A stretch of DNA of 64,000 bases, from positions 43,268,492 through 43,332,491 of the forward strand of contig NC_052136.2 of NCBI RefSeq assembly GCF_016086655.4, written 5' to 3'. Within the stretch, counting starts at the first letter, position 1. Each line of letters begins with the position of its first letter. Of this stretch, positions 11,419-22,900 are shown piece by piece. Position numbers and translations under genes: made by a program. The DNA is from Lepeophtheirus salmonis. Taxonomy: Eukaryota > Arthropoda > Copepoda > Siphonostomatoida > Caligidae. The notes below the pieces were generated by a model. It made no database searches, was not told the origin of the DNA, and saw only the letters and a program-made list of their open reading frames with translations.

Positions 11419-11690
11419 TCTAAAATTCTGTACAGGGTAGGGCAGCAAAACGTGGACTGTTAATTAATGTTTATTTTCTCATTACTATGAAAGGTTTAAT
11501 TTTTTTTTTTTCGATATTGTGTTTTCGCATCCTTTTTAAATAAACAAACTATACTAATCATTTGTTCATTTCATTGTCATGAGCGAACAACAAGCAAAAA
11601 CGAAGAGCATCTCAGATCTCCTTGATGCTGGAGTTGATGTGATAAAGATTGCAGACATTGTATTCGTTATAGTTATTCAAATAGTGATCC
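11419..11690 (+). pseudogene. Tc1-like 5' end with transposase start
   Basis: 11432-11460 (ACAGGGTAGGGCAGCAAAAC, then GTGGAC) looks like a Tc1 terminal repeat. It is followed by a leader and an ATG at 11580 opening MSEQQAKTKSISDLLDAGVD, continuing VIKIADIV. This is the first helix-turn-helix of a Tc1-type transposase. The match stops abruptly near 11670, so only the 5' tip survives. A second weak match to the same terminus lies near 20400 (GGCAAAACGTAGA). Confidence 0.55.
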
Positions 11691-12258
11691 TATAAACATA
11701 TTTATTAGCTGAAGTATTGTTGGATGATTTAAGTATTGGTTTTAATTATAATGCCTTTTTTACATGAATGAATTTATGTTTAAAAAAATACCTTAGTTTA
11801 TTTTAATACCATACTGAGGATCTCAAATTATATCTTATTATTACTTAGATTTGACACATGTGTTTTGAGCAGACTCATTATTCAATTGAGACTGCCGTAA
11901 TGATTATGAAAAACATTATGACAGATGTTGTTATTTGGTGTGTTTTTTTAGTCATAGGTTTTTTCATATGAACTTGATTTCAAGGATAAATGTTTGAAAG
12001 TGATGGATATATTATTGTAAATAAAACATTGATTTTTACATTGAAAAATTGAAAAGATTTGAAGTCTGTAAACAAAATGGTAGAGATATTATATACTCCA
12101 TGGGGACTTTATGTAAATATTTAGTGGGATATGACTAATCGTGGAAGGGGGAAAAATATATTCAAGTACTTTTTTAATAATAACACAGATTGAGAGGCAC
12201 TTGGTTTGAAAGTGCCTTTTTTCAATGAAGATAATGAGGCCCTGTGGGTACTGTTATG
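11691..12258. other. Unannotated spacer
   Basis: AT-rich. No gene or repeat recognised. Confidence 0.4.
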
Positions 12259-12474
12259 TCAGTCCTTATTTATTAGGTCTAATCCATTCCAGTCTTAGGG
12301 CCTGCCCTCAAGACCGTCAGTCCTTCGGACTGTCATTATATAAGTGATTAAAGAGAAGAATGATAGTTGAGTGACGTCATCAAGGAAAGAACTTTTTAAG
12401 TTTTAGGACTGAACTGGGCCTGACCAAAATGAACTGGACAAAATGAATGCAGTCTTCAATCCTAAATAAGGAAG
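12259..12474. mobile_element. Palindromic MITE-like repeat, copy 1
   Basis: About 215 bp with GTCCTTATTTATTAGG near the left end and CCTAAATAAGGA near the right, forming imperfect inverted ends. The centre carries the self-complementary core CAGTCCTTCGGACTG. The same layout and core occur at 37092-37287 in the opposite orientation. Non-coding, and probably a small non-autonomous element of unknown family. Confidence 0.5.
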
Positions 12475-13329
12475 AACAGAACTCTAATCCTATGTTAATG
12501 TTTCAGAAAATGAGTGATATTCTAAGTAAATAAAAAAACTTTAAATATGAGTCCATAGGTTATATTTAATATATTTTCCCTATATTCTTTAATGGTCAAT
12601 TAGATAAAATATGTCTATAAAGAAAATTTTTGTTATTAAAGACATCAATAAATAATATGTTAAACATAATTTGTTCCCTTATAAAAGACCTTCATATAAA
12701 TTATAACATAACTTCCTACAGATATTGCTTTAAAATAGTGAAAAGTGAAAAGGAATTGCATAAAAAATATAATTAGTAACAAAATAAATGAAATCATGGA
12801 TCAAATAATAAAAACTGATGTCAAGAACAAACAAATATTTATTCAGGGTCAATCGCAAAATTAAAGGAATGGAAATAAATTACAAAAAATTAAGGCTCAA
12901 ATACGTTTTTAATAATGATTTTTATATTGCTTTATACCAAATAAAACTAAAGGATTCACAATGTAATAGTAGAGCTTTAGGTGTATTTTTTATGACATAG
13001 TCTGCAAAGCCCCGAAGCGGATCATATATCCTTGGAATTGTTATTGAGAACATGGAAGACTTTGATCATTTAATTAAATTCAAACTTAGAGATTGAACGA
13101 AAAATGAGTATCGTTGATGCTCTTCGTTCATTTTATATTAACGATAAACGCAAAAGCAATTGAAGGGCCTTAATTTAGCTGCAATATGGTCTTAACCACA
13201 GAATGAGGAACAAAAACTTGCAGTAGCACTAAATTACGATTGAATCCCCTTTATTTCTAATTATGATGTTGTATTACATAACTGCACGACAGCTGAAACA
13301 AAAATAAACAAATTGAATCTTATGTCTCT
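12475..13329. other. Unannotated spacer
   Basis: AT-rich. The short frame at 12818-13000 has Lys/Asn-rich low complexity and no family text. At 13108-13131 a scrap equivalent to TKSI.DAL appears inverted, possibly Tc1-derived, but is too short to call. Confidence 0.35.
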
Positions 13330-13770
13330 AAGTGTAAAAATGTGGGAGACACAGTAAATAAGACAACACGTCACGGATCTCCTCTGCGCTAATGCCAGTC
13401 CCGAGAAGATTACAGAGAAAGTTAGTATTTCCATGCAGACTGCCTACAACATCACCAAGTCTAATACCGCCCAATACAGCCAAGAAGAGCCAAGACTTCT
13501 GCAGCAACAATATGGTTGACTTCCTGGCTTGCCTCCATGTGTTTATCATCCAGCCTTGAGCCTTACCCTCTAGATTATATAGTTTGGGGCGTCTTGGAGA
13601 ATAATTGTCTGCAGCACCTCTTATCCAAATTTGGACCCGAGCTGCCATCATGATACAGCACAGCCTTCATCGTAAATATCTCCCAATTTGTTTCCCAGCG
13701 TGGCAAGGCTGTTATTGCTTCTGAAGAAGGGCATTTTGAATACAAATAAAAGTTTTGGTTCCTCACTCTA
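13330..13770 (+). pseudogene. Tc1/mariner transposase carboxy fragment
   Basis: Plus-strand translation gives, with frame changes, SISMQTAYNITKSNTA, then LDYIVWGVLENN (about 13572-13607), then LLSKFGPELPS. LDY.VWG.LE is the conserved block after the last catalytic residue in Tc1/mariner transposases. The pieces are out of their usual spacing and no ends were found. The minus-strand frames at 13328-13766 are shadows of this relic. Confidence 0.5.
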
Positions 13771-14869
13771 TACTATCAATTTTTTTTGGCACGAATATTG
13801 ATTGTAGTTACAAGTATTACTGTATTATAATGTCTGGAAAAATGTGGGATGCTCCAAGGAAATTTTTTAAAAAAAACACACTTTAAGTATTAGGTTATAT
13901 TTTACCTAATTTGTTTAATTGCTGCCTCTCTCGCTCTCGCTATAGTTTATCTAATGAGTATTCCTTACATATAATTGTTAGTTATTTAAATATGTTTTAT
14001 AAATTCCATAGGAGAGTGACTTTTAATTTTCCTTCATTTACTGTACAATATTAATAATATGATCAATATAAGGTATTACATGGACATTGCTTGACCTTTG
14101 GAACAATCCTTACATGTTGTAAAGTACATATGTAAGTATATACGTTCAAAACACAACTGGACCTTTTGGAATGGGACATAACAAATATCAATGACACTAC
14201 ACGGAGGGGAGAAGGGACCTTGAAAGTTATGCAATGTGTGTATACATTTGTATAAAATTTATATGCGTAAATAAATATTTATTGTGAGAATGCTATAATG
14301 GAATCAATTAGCGGAGCAGACCAAATTTCTAAAGGTGATTAGTTTCCACATTTATCAAACGTCTAACGTTACGAATTTGTAATAATTTTGGAATAGAACG
14401 ATTGTTTTTTTAGTTAACTGTATACTAGTATATTTAGTCCAATAAGATATTTGAGATATGTATTAAGGGCACAAGGGTACATTGTATAAGTTTCCGCAGA
14501 CTTTTATACTTATTCATTATATCTTGAAATTGGAGACCGCGTTATCTGAATTTGAAATTCAATTATGGCCACCTTTAAATAATAAAAAGTGACATGAAGA
14601 ATATATTATTGGAGTAAGAGGAGAGGGATCTCGACTTTTTCGAGATATTCGGACAATTATCACTTTGGAAGATCATGAAAGTAAATGAAAGTCTCGTTAT
14701 GTACAAGAAGTTGTGAGTAAATCTCATATGAATTATGTTGGGGTTGTGGGTCGGAGTTGATCCGTGGACTGAGGGATAAGGGCGAAGGAGATCATTGTAT
14801 AAGCCACAATGCCTTTTTCCTATATTATCTTATTATTAAAAGGTTGTCAACTGCCACTAGAATGGAAGC
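13771..14869. other. Unannotated spacer
   Basis: About 1.1 kb of AT-rich sequence. No gene, TIR or repeat family recognised. Confidence 0.4.
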
Positions 14870-15110
14870 CTGCAAGGACTTAATAGTGTAGTGTGTAAGT
14901 TTACTGGACTCTCTCGGGAGGATTTCCTCATTAAGGCATGTGCCAGGTTCAGGACGACTTTGGAGGCTCTGGTTGAAGCTGGAGGTGGTTAGTTTGAGTG
15001 ATTGACTTCACTATGGACCCTGTCAAGTAAGAGCAAAAGATTAGTGCATTATTTTTTGAAAATAAATTGTAGTATAGCTTATTAATTAATGTTTCCAGGT
15101 TTAAAATAAC
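14870..15110 (+). pseudogene. Tc1-like transposase carboxy-terminal scrap
   Basis: The plus strand reads FLIKACARFRTTLEALVEAG (about 14930-14990), the typical last helix of Tc1-type transposases (AC..FR..LEA...A.GG), followed by a stop. About 70 bases on, CAGGTTTAAAATAACCACTC may be its terminal repeat. Everything upstream is lost. Confidence 0.5.
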
Positions 15111-15379
15111 CACTCTGTATCAGAGAAATAAGAACGATAGCAATAACCCTTTTTCCTTTTCTAATCTTATAACTGTTATTTTTATTTATGTTTTTCCCAT
15201 CCATCAAAACCTATTACAGTAAAATACTAGTCAGAAATATTTGGGTCATGACGTGGCCAAGACAGTCCCCAGACCTGTATTGCAAATCAAATCTTTATCA
15301 GTATGCGAACTTACAATATCGGCAAGGTATCAAATATTTATTTCCTGAACTAATTATATACCAGGCCCACCCTAAAGTA

Positions 15380-15920
15380 TATATTTAGGGGGTGAAACAA
15401 AATTTCAGGAATCTAAAGCTATTCACAGAAAGTTTAATTTCTTGGAAAAAAAAATAAAAAATCCGTAGGTATTCTTAAAAAAATATTTTGTTTTGAAATT
15501 TTTTTTGAAATATTCAATTTTAGGAAAAACATTTAAAAAAGACAAAGTTATTAATGAAAAATTAATTTTTTGCGAAAAAAGTTTCAAAAATGAAATATTA
15601 AATTTTCTGAATTTTTTTTCAAAGATCTACAGTTATTCACAAAAAGTACAGTTACTCTCAAAAAAAAAAATTCGAAAAAAGTCAATTTCAAATATTTCTT
15701 TGAAAAAAAAATTCAAAAATAAATAGTTATTGAAAAAAAAAATTGTATCAAATATAAAATCCATAGGTATAAAATAAAATATCAGATATTAATTTTTTTT
15801 TTAAATTTCAAATATTAAATTATCTATTAAAATGCAAAAAATCCTTAATTTGGGATGGGGGGTATACAAGCCCTCCAGCTTAATCCCTGCGGACGCTTCT
15901 GTATACCTATATGAAACTTC
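15380..15920 (-). repeat. Dispersed GGCGTCC-type repeat, copy 2
   Basis: The body consists of repeating blocks like TTTGGAAAAAAAATTCAAAA. The head at 15838-15900 reads on the minus strand GAAGCGTCCGCAGGGATTAA, then GCTGGAGGGCTTGTATACCC and AAATTAAGGATTTTT. The Lys/Phe-rich frame at 15493-15726 lies entirely inside the low-complexity body and is not a gene. Confidence 0.65.
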
Positions 15921-16244
15921 TTGGATAGATTACTTCCATAATGTAATAATACGTTAAATGTTTTCTATGACCTTAGGTAAAGAAATCATGCAGGAAGACT
16001 TTGTATAACTATATAAATAAAAATATTCAATAATATACGCCGTGTACATACAAATATTTATAATTATACCTATATATCGATGGAATGTGGATAGTATTTT
16101 CATTCAGACCGTAGGTTAAAAATACGACAAATCATATTGCATCAAAAGAATCTCACGAAGAAGATATACGTTTCAATACAAAAAAGTATGTCACAACAAT
16201 TCAATGTTTCTAAAACTGTTCATATAGAAAAATAGCCAGATGTA

Positions 16245-16580
16245 ATGGGCATCCGCAGGGGTTGGGTTGGAGAAGCTGTCAATTAACCCCCATTAAGGAA
16301 TTTTGGCTTTATACTAGAAAATTTAATATTAAAAATTTAATTTTTCAAATTAAAAAAAAAAATTATTTGCATATTTATAGTTTTTTGATATTTTTCTCTG
16401 TAAAATTTATTAATTAAAATTTAATTTTTCAAAATTAAAAAATAATTCTGTTTAAATAGCTATGGATTTGGAAATTTTTTTCAAAGATTTAATATTTGAA
16501 ATTTAATTTTTGAAGTTTTCAAAAAAATTCCAAAAACCCCCCCCCTCCTCAAAAAAATCCTACTGATTTATATAAGCTTT
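16245..16580 (+). repeat. Dispersed GGCGTCC-type repeat, copy 3
   Basis: Plus-oriented copy: GGGCATCCGCAGGGGTTGGG, then ATTAACCCCCATTAAGGAAT, followed by an A/T-run body to about 16580 that ends in runs of C and A. Together with copy 2 it forms a head-to-head pair separated by about 330 bp. Confidence 0.65.
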
Positions 16581-17351
16581 ATATATGCCTAAGGTTGTAC
16601 TTTTTTTTTTTTTTTTTGGGGGGGGTTAGCTAAAACGATGCTTGTGGCCTTCATCTTAAATATAAAATATGTATGTACCGATTGCAGCAACATAACTTTC
16701 CTTTTTCATTAATGGAAATATATCAGGTTCTTATATTAGGGAAATGTTCTTTTAATTTATGGTATTTTGATAATTGGTCGTAGTTCGTTTAATAACTTTT
16801 CACTGAGAACTTGTAGATGGATATTATTTCATACAACAAGATGCCAAATTCAATTGACAACGTATTTTATTTCATGGTTGTAAATGATTGGTTGATTTCG
16901 AAATTAGAAATTTGTCGATTTTGGAAGGTGTTGAAAAATTTGGTTTTATAAATCAAAAAAGTTTTTTTTTCATTTCTTAATGATGGTACACTCTAACATT
17001 TTTGTTTTATAAAGTTTTGTAAATAATTCCTGATATGTGATGTTCACCATTGTGCATACACTGAACTTTGGTATTTTAATACACGGTAATTTTTTCGTTC
17101 TTTTATTTCTCTTTAAATAACTTTTTCTTAGGTCTTAAGTTATTTGTTTTCTATCAAACAAATCCCATTTGTATAGCCTGATTTGGAAATACTGCACTAT
17201 TTTAGAATTTTTGCGTGACACCGGATTTAATGATTAAATTTAAGCTGTTTTTCATGATTATCTGTGGAGTAATTTTCCTTCAAAGAATTTTTGCGAATTT
17301 GAAAGTATGAAGATGAATTGAAAAAATTGTATTTTTATATTGAAGAAATTA
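16581..17351. other. Unannotated spacer
   Basis: AT-rich, with a T/G homopolymer junction near 16602-16625. No gene recognised. Confidence 0.4.
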
Positions 17352-18085
17352 CCGAGTGGTCCATTAAAATCTGAATTTTAAACTCCAACAAGATATCATT
17401 TATTAATTAAGTATATAATTTCAACAAAATTGATACCATAAATAAATTTATGTTTGGGCTCTCTTAACCATTAATGTAGCAACTCTCAGTGGCAGTGATG
17501 GCTTCCAGGCAGCGACGGAAGGCCTGAGATACGATGAGGATGTAGCCATCTGTCATGCATACCAGAGCTGACTGATAGTGGCTTTGAGGACCTCGGTGTC
17601 TTAATGACGGACACTACAGGCCTTCCCCTGGACCTCTCCTTAAAAGGTGTAGTAGAGAGTACTGGCATTAGGGCTGTAGAGGGGCTAAAAGTGAAAAAGA
17701 GAGTTTTAAAGAACTTAAAGGAGTCTTCCAAGGAAAAAGATGAGTTTCTTTCATTGCTGGTGTCCATAGAGGCCCTCCAGAGTATCCACCCTCATAGGGT
17801 TCTTTTACCCCACTTTTTTGATAGCTCTCTGGACAGTCTAGTGTGAAAACCCGAGATCTCTTTCATGGCCCTCGTGGACTTGTAAGAATTGCCCTGGACT
17901 GTTTTCTTAAACTTCTCCGGGTCCTCTTTGATCTTTTTAACAGTCTTCTTCCTTTGCAACGTGTCAAACTTGCTGATGGTGTAGACGGTGGTCTTTGAAA
18001 TACCATACTGCTTGGAGTGCGCGAATTGAAATCCACGTTAAGTGTCATTTTCTGGACTTTTATGTTTGCTTCGAGCACTCCCTAA
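17352..18085 (-). mobile_element. Internally deleted Tc1-like element
   Basis: The left terminus CCGAGTGGTCCATTAAAATC follows TA (17350-17351) and matches the elements ending at 4226 and starting at 5308. The minus strand first reads the amino end near 18055 (FNSRTPSS and, in another frame, HSKQYGISKTTVYTISKFDT and LQRKKTVKKI). It then jumps to the carboxy end at about 17463-17640 (RHPNTEVLKATI, SVAAWKPSLPLR). The catalytic core is missing and the right terminal repeat was not found. Confidence 0.7.
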
Positions 18086-18324
18086 TACTTTAATAATAAT
18101 AATAGAATAAATTACGAATTGATAATACAGAGGCCTGCACTGCAATTGTAACAAACTTTGACCTCATCCAGATCCTGAAAAAATGTATTGTCACGATTTT
18201 TTTGGTTTTATTTAATAGTAAATATATGTAGATTATACTGTCCAGCAGCAAAAATGGTACAGAATTAGTCTATAGTAAGTTTAATAGAATTGAATTCCCT
18301 GATTCCGAATATGGCCTTATTTTT

Positions 18325-18745
18325 TTCACATAGCCTCGTGGCCTTCAGAGAAAGACCATACATTATTTGTTTTTTTGGCCATTTTTTAAGATTCAAAGCT
18401 GTTTTAAGCCCTTGGTGTTGAAGATAGGGATAAATTATGTTAATATATTTTAAAGCCGAAGATGAAAAAATTCTAATACTATTTTCAAAATGTATTCATC
18501 ATACTTTTATTTCGAGTTATCTTTGTTTAAAGTGGAACATAGGTGATTTTTTATTTAAAAGCTCAATATTAAAAAAAAAATTTTAAAAATGGTTGGAGTT
18601 TTTTTTTTAATTTGGCTTTAAAATATATTAATAAAACTTATCCTTATCTTCAACACTGAGGGCTTAAAACAGCTTTGAACCTTAAAAAAAGCCAAAAATA
18701 ACAAACAATGTATGGTCTTTTTTCTCTGGTTGGCACTTTTTAAAG
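18325..18745. repeat. Long fold-back (inverted repeat) element
   Basis: The left arm (about 18335-18475: AAGACCATACATTATTTGTT, TTCAAAGCTGTTTTAAGCCC, GTGTTGAAGATAGGGATAA, TTAATATATTTTAAAGCC) recurs inverted in the right arm (about 18605-18725). Arms are about 130 bp with a spacer of about 130 bp. The RNA or single strand would form a long imperfect hairpin. No coding. Confidence 0.65.
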
Positions 18746-19954
18746 AATATACGCTTTGTGAGAAAGTTTTAGAATTTCAAAACTGTAGTAGGATGTAGTC
18801 ATACCATTGACACCTTTGATCTTACTGACATTTTAACTCTTGCAAAATTTGTATATTCAATAAACAGTCGCAAGTTGGTTTCAATTACCCAATCTAAAAT
18901 AATTGCACAAATTTGGAGTCTTTATTTTCTGTGATTCCCAGGATTTTGAAAAGATAAATTCTTAATTAATTTATCTTGAATACAGTTCCTATTAAATGTG
19001 TCTTAATCAAGGATATATTTGTTGAACATTTCTTTCAAATGCTTTATATTTAAGTTGAAACTAAAAAAATTATTTAAAAAAAGGCTTTAAAAGGGCAACC
19101 CTATAGCATTTAAAGGTTTTAATGGTGTTAATTTTTTGTTCTATATCTTAAATAACAGTAATAAATATGGGTTTTAGTAGGTGGGCTAAAATTTTGTTGC
19201 ATAGTCTCCTTACGTAAGGATACACAAAACCTTGCACCCAAAATCGTTGAAGGATATATACTCAAAAACACCTCGAGTGATTACTTTTCATTTTTAAACA
19301 AACATTTACTTTATTTATAGATTATGTTTTTAAGTACACTAGACCTAAGATATTTTCTTTACATACCAAAAATGTACCATCACCATTTATAATATATTTA
19401 ACCCTGATGATAATAAAGCTAAAGGGTTATGGGCCTTACAACCTTTTATAAATTAATCATCTTGATATTTATATAGTTTTATTGAGATATTTCAAGGCAG
19501 TGAATTTAATGGACGCATGAGGATATTGATGATGATAATATTAGTTAGGTTAAAACAAAATATAATAAAAATATTATCCCCAGCATGTGTTGAAACTATC
19601 TAGAGATGGAATTATGTGTTCATGTCATGGCAATATTATTTATGAGGGAGGGGAACTGTAGATACATAGATAGGTAGAAGAAGAAACTAATTCGAATCTT
19701 CTTTTACTTCAAATACAATCGTGGAACTACAAAATTCCAAGATTGGGTATATATATATATACCCATATCTAAAAGAGACACCATTGGATTTGATATCCTT
19801 ATGACTTATAAGTATGACCTTGAATTGATGATTGATGATTTTTTGAAGATGCTTTCTTATTCATATCATTTTTAGTATTGGCTTTACATTGAAACCGTGG
19901 CAAAAGATCAAAACTACTGTTTGTCGTCTACGCTTAGGTTAGTAGGGATATCTG
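18746..19954. other. Unannotated spacer
   Basis: AT-rich, about 1.2 kb. A perfect 20-nt palindrome, GGGTATATATATATATACCC, sits at 19745-19764. No gene recognised. Confidence 0.4.
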
Positions 19955-20225
19955 GTAATTTTGCCTAGAAACATTTTCACCGCCGGTTATTATGCTGCAC
20001 GACATATTCGCCGCCTTTTATTTTTTTTAATATAAACAGTTCGAACTTTACTGTGGTTTATCGATCAGATCAATTATGTAGCTAGAAAAAGAAATAAAAA
20101 GGAAAACATTAATGAAATACTTAATACTACAGTAAAATTCGAACCGATAATATAAAATATAAAAAAAACGTCATGCGGCAAACTCACCAGCGGCAAAGAA
20201 TTTCGATGCAAAATTAGCTGGAACC
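19955..20225. repeat. Small fold-back element (MITE-like)
   Basis: About 270 bp. The left arm GGTAATTTTGCCTAGAAAC...CACCGCCGGTT...GCACGACATATT...GTTCGAACTTTACTGT is matched in inverse by the right arm GTTCGAATTTTACTGT...GCATGACG...GCCGCTGGTGA...AATTTTGC. Arms are about 100 bp and imperfect. Ends and target duplication are unresolved. Non-coding. Confidence 0.5.
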
Positions 20226-20523
20226 TATATTACTACCTTTAGGGTGGGGGAGGGAAAAAAAATTTCCCAAATGTTTATGACTCATATATATTTCTTAAAA
20301 GGATTCTATAAACGCTTTTTGAAGAAATACATTCCTTAGTAGCCTTGTTTTAAAAGACATTTCGTGATGCTGCTACGCCTATTGGTATACAAAGGGATGG
20401 CAAAACGTAGAAAGTTTTTATTTTCAACCAAAATCAAATTACAGGTTCATTTAGGGGTGTTTAAAATGTAGAGAAAAATAACATTTTTAAGATTAGAATA
20501 GGAAAAACGGTTGGTCCTATCTA
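20226..20523. other. Unannotated spacer
   Basis: AT-rich sequence. Near 20400 is a possible scrap of a Tc1 terminus (GGCAAAACGTAGA). Confidence 0.35.
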
Positions 20524-21640
20524 CAGGGGGGACAAGGTAAATCCAGAATAAATTTAATGGGTAATTATGTGACTTGAAGCTCGCCCCGCGGGACACTGCT
20601 CAGGAGATAATTCCCTTCTTCAAATATCCAAAATCAACAGTCTATGACGTGATTAAGGCCTTTGATATGGAGAGAAAGACTAGAAGAGCAGTTCATTCAA
20701 TAAGATCTGATAAAATCCGCCCTTAAAGGTTAATAGCTGGCTTGAAACGATCAATTGTCACTCATCCAGACACGCCAATTGCTGAGCTGCCCAAGGACCG
20801 TAACATGATCAAAGGGACCATCAAAAATGTCGTCAGGATTAACCAAGATTACTTTTCGATGGTCAGAGCCTCAAAGCATCTACCAATAGAGCAGAATCAG
20901 GCATACAGAATTAATAAAGGTAAAATTCTTACTAATCAAAAGAAGAATAAAGGTGGGTACGTGTGGTTTTTTTTTGGTTTTTTTTTCGCACGAGAAAATC
21001 TTCACCATTGACTCCAATCATAACTGTAAAAACAGTAGCTGGATCTGTTTGGATCCTGATGAGCTCCAACTAGCAATGAAAACAAAGAATCCAGCTTTGA
21101 TTATGGTCCTGACAGTCATCAGCACGGAAGGACATTTAATCCCCCCTCCACTGCTTCTAAAAGGTGACCAAGGAAGTCTACTAGGACGTGGTTATTCCAT
21201 GGATGAATGAGGTCACTGATAGGAAGTCATATAAATTCCGGCAAGACTAAGATTATCGAAGAGTTATTACGAGAAAATGTGCCGGATTTTTGGCCTCCAT
21301 TCTATTGGCCAGCTAACAGCCCAGACCTCAATCCATGTAATTCCCCCTTGTTTGTCAAGGGGGGAGAGGATCACCTGCAAGAATAATCATGCCTCAATTG
21401 CGGCTTTGAATGTCTCCAACGTCAATATAATGAAGGACTTGGATCTGCATGAGGTAGCAAGGGCATGCAAGGCATTCAGGCGCCGTGTAGAGATCGTGAT
21501 TGAGAACGAAGGCTTGCATTATGAGAAATCATTAAACATTTAATGTGGCTCATAAATGAATAAAAAATAATCTTTCTATCTCTTATACAAGTCAACTAAT
21601 TAACCGTTAAAGTTATTCCGGATTTAACTTCTTCACCCTG
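20524..21640 (+). mobile_element. Nearly full-length mariner/Tc1-like element, inactive
   Basis: Inverted ends CAGGGGGGACAAGGTAAATC (left) and, read inward, CAGGGTGAAGAAGTTAAATC (right), each flanked by TA (20522-20523 and 21641-21642). The 1117-bp body codes on the plus strand for a transposase in broken frames: KSTVYDVIKAFDMERKTRRA (helix-turn-helix), IAELPKDRNM, a Tyr-containing linker, EKIFTID with the first catalytic Asp (about 20993-21013), SSWICLDPDELQLAMKTK, ISTEGHLIPP, then WPANSPDLNPC (about 21296-21328) with the last acidic block. The carboxy helix is ACKAFRRRVEIVIENEG (to 21541). Stops, at least two shifts and loss of the second-Asp block make it dead. Confidence 0.8.
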
Positions 21641-21882
21641 TACATGTTAAGATTTGAATTAAATATAATCATCCATTGTATGTTTAAAATGAATTTTGTT
21701 TGTTTTTATCAGTAAACACTTAATTATTTCTTAGTCATTTCAATATATTATAATAATTATTTTTTCTCAAACTATTATTATTGTTCTTTCATTCTTCGGA
21801 CAGAACACATATGAATTGATGTTAGTATTAAGTGCTCATGAATACGGAGGTAACATCGATGATTTCTGGGGGAGTTATCTTC

Positions 21883-21957
21883 TATACTAATAATAAAAAA
21901 ATTGTCCTTTAGCCGCCGTCTAATTACTCAGTGTAATGCCGGGTACAACTCCTAGGT
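21883..21957 (+). mobile_element. Helitron-like terminus, possibly both ends fused
   Basis: TCTATACTAATAATAAAAAA resembles a Helitron 5' end starting with TC. Only about 50 bases later, ATGCCGGGTACAACTCCTAGG matches the 3' end seen at 10885-10925 (GCCGGGTA, then CTAG). Either a drastically shortened copy or a chance resemblance at the 5' side. The hairpin before CTAG is weaker here. Confidence 0.35.
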
Positions 21958-22019
21958 CATAATAATCATACATGTAAATCCGAGGTGTATTTTAGCAGTC
22001 CCGTTAATTTATAATTGGT

Positions 22020-22345
22020 AATATAACCAACAAATTTTATTTTCCTTAGCAGTCGTCATTATTATTTAATTCCTGAGTAGTGAATATCCTTTCCTAAATA
22101 GATTCAATAACCCTGAGTAACCTTGAGGATTTATTGCAGAGATACAATTGTAAGTTTTTTGTCATTGGAGTTAGACTCAGGATCAACAATATTATAAATT
22201 CTAACAAATGTCCTTGTTCATATCCTTTTTTCCTTCCTCTCTTATCACAGCTGATTGTAGCTTATCTTATGAAACGTTTCTCTCCTTCAAAGCATTCTAC
22301 AAATTGTTAGGGTTACCATGTTGATTTTGAGTTTCTTTTTTTTTA
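22020..22345 (-). repeat. About 400-bp dispersed repeat, inverted copy
   Basis: Minus-strand copy with GTAACCCTAACAATTTGTAG, AATGCTTTGAAGGAG and the GACTCAGGATCAAC block. It aligns along its length with the plus copy at 10260-10690, lacking part of one end. Confidence 0.6.
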
Positions 22346-22449
22346 ACATGCCCATTCCACACTGAATTTTACCCTCCAGTGTATAATATATAGTAAAGGA
22401 AACAAACATTTGATCCCTTGATTATTTTGTTAATGTGCCCACTAATAAA

Positions 22450-22720
22450 AATTTTATATGGAATTAGGTCTGGAGACTGGATAGTCCATTCCATGTTTTA
22501 AGCGCGCTTCTTTTTGAACCACTCTTTTGTTCTCATTACCATCTGTTTTGTGTCATTTTCGTACTGGAAGACGCACCCACGACCCACTTTTAGTGCCCTG
22601 ATGGAAGTAAGTTGTAGCCCAACATTTTTTGAAGTATGGCCCATCTTTTATTAAATGCAGTGACTTTTTATTTTCCACTTGGCAGAGAGAAACTCCCAAA
22701 ACTTTTAACAACCCTTTTTT
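22450..22720 (-). pseudogene. Tc1-like transposase fragment
   Basis: The minus strand reads, with breaks, MRTKEWFKKK (about 22510-22545) followed by NMEWTIQSPDL (about 22467-22500). These equal the helix and the W..QSPDLNP block that carry the last catalytic residue of Tc1 transposases. The upstream part (about 22550-22700) is worn. Same subfamily as 11080-11340. Confidence 0.6.
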
Positions 22721-22784
22721 TTTTTTAATTTAAACTCGCCACCCCTCCCCAAAAGACAAATACTAGAAATAGCTCTCAAATCAG

Positions 22785-22900
22785 GGGCGTCCACAAGTAC
22801 ATATATATATATATTTGGGAGGTTGGGGAGAGAGCTTAAAGTAAAAATACCCTAATTTGGGCTACAGCCACTTAGCCCAGCCTCTCCGGAGGCTCCTGAA
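22785..22900 (+). repeat. Dispersed GGCGTCC-type repeat, head fragment
   Basis: GGGGCGTCCACAAGTACATA, then GGGAGGTTGGGGAGAGAGCT, then CTAATTTGGG: a head without the A/T-run body. A simple TA run lies at 22800-22815. Confidence 0.5.

Noticed and set aside
13328..13766. Two overlapping minus-strand frames
   Set aside because: Antisense to a Tc1/mariner remnant whose recognisable block is on the plus strand.
15493..15726. Lys/Phe-rich frame
   Set aside because: Lies in the low-complexity body of a dispersed repeat.
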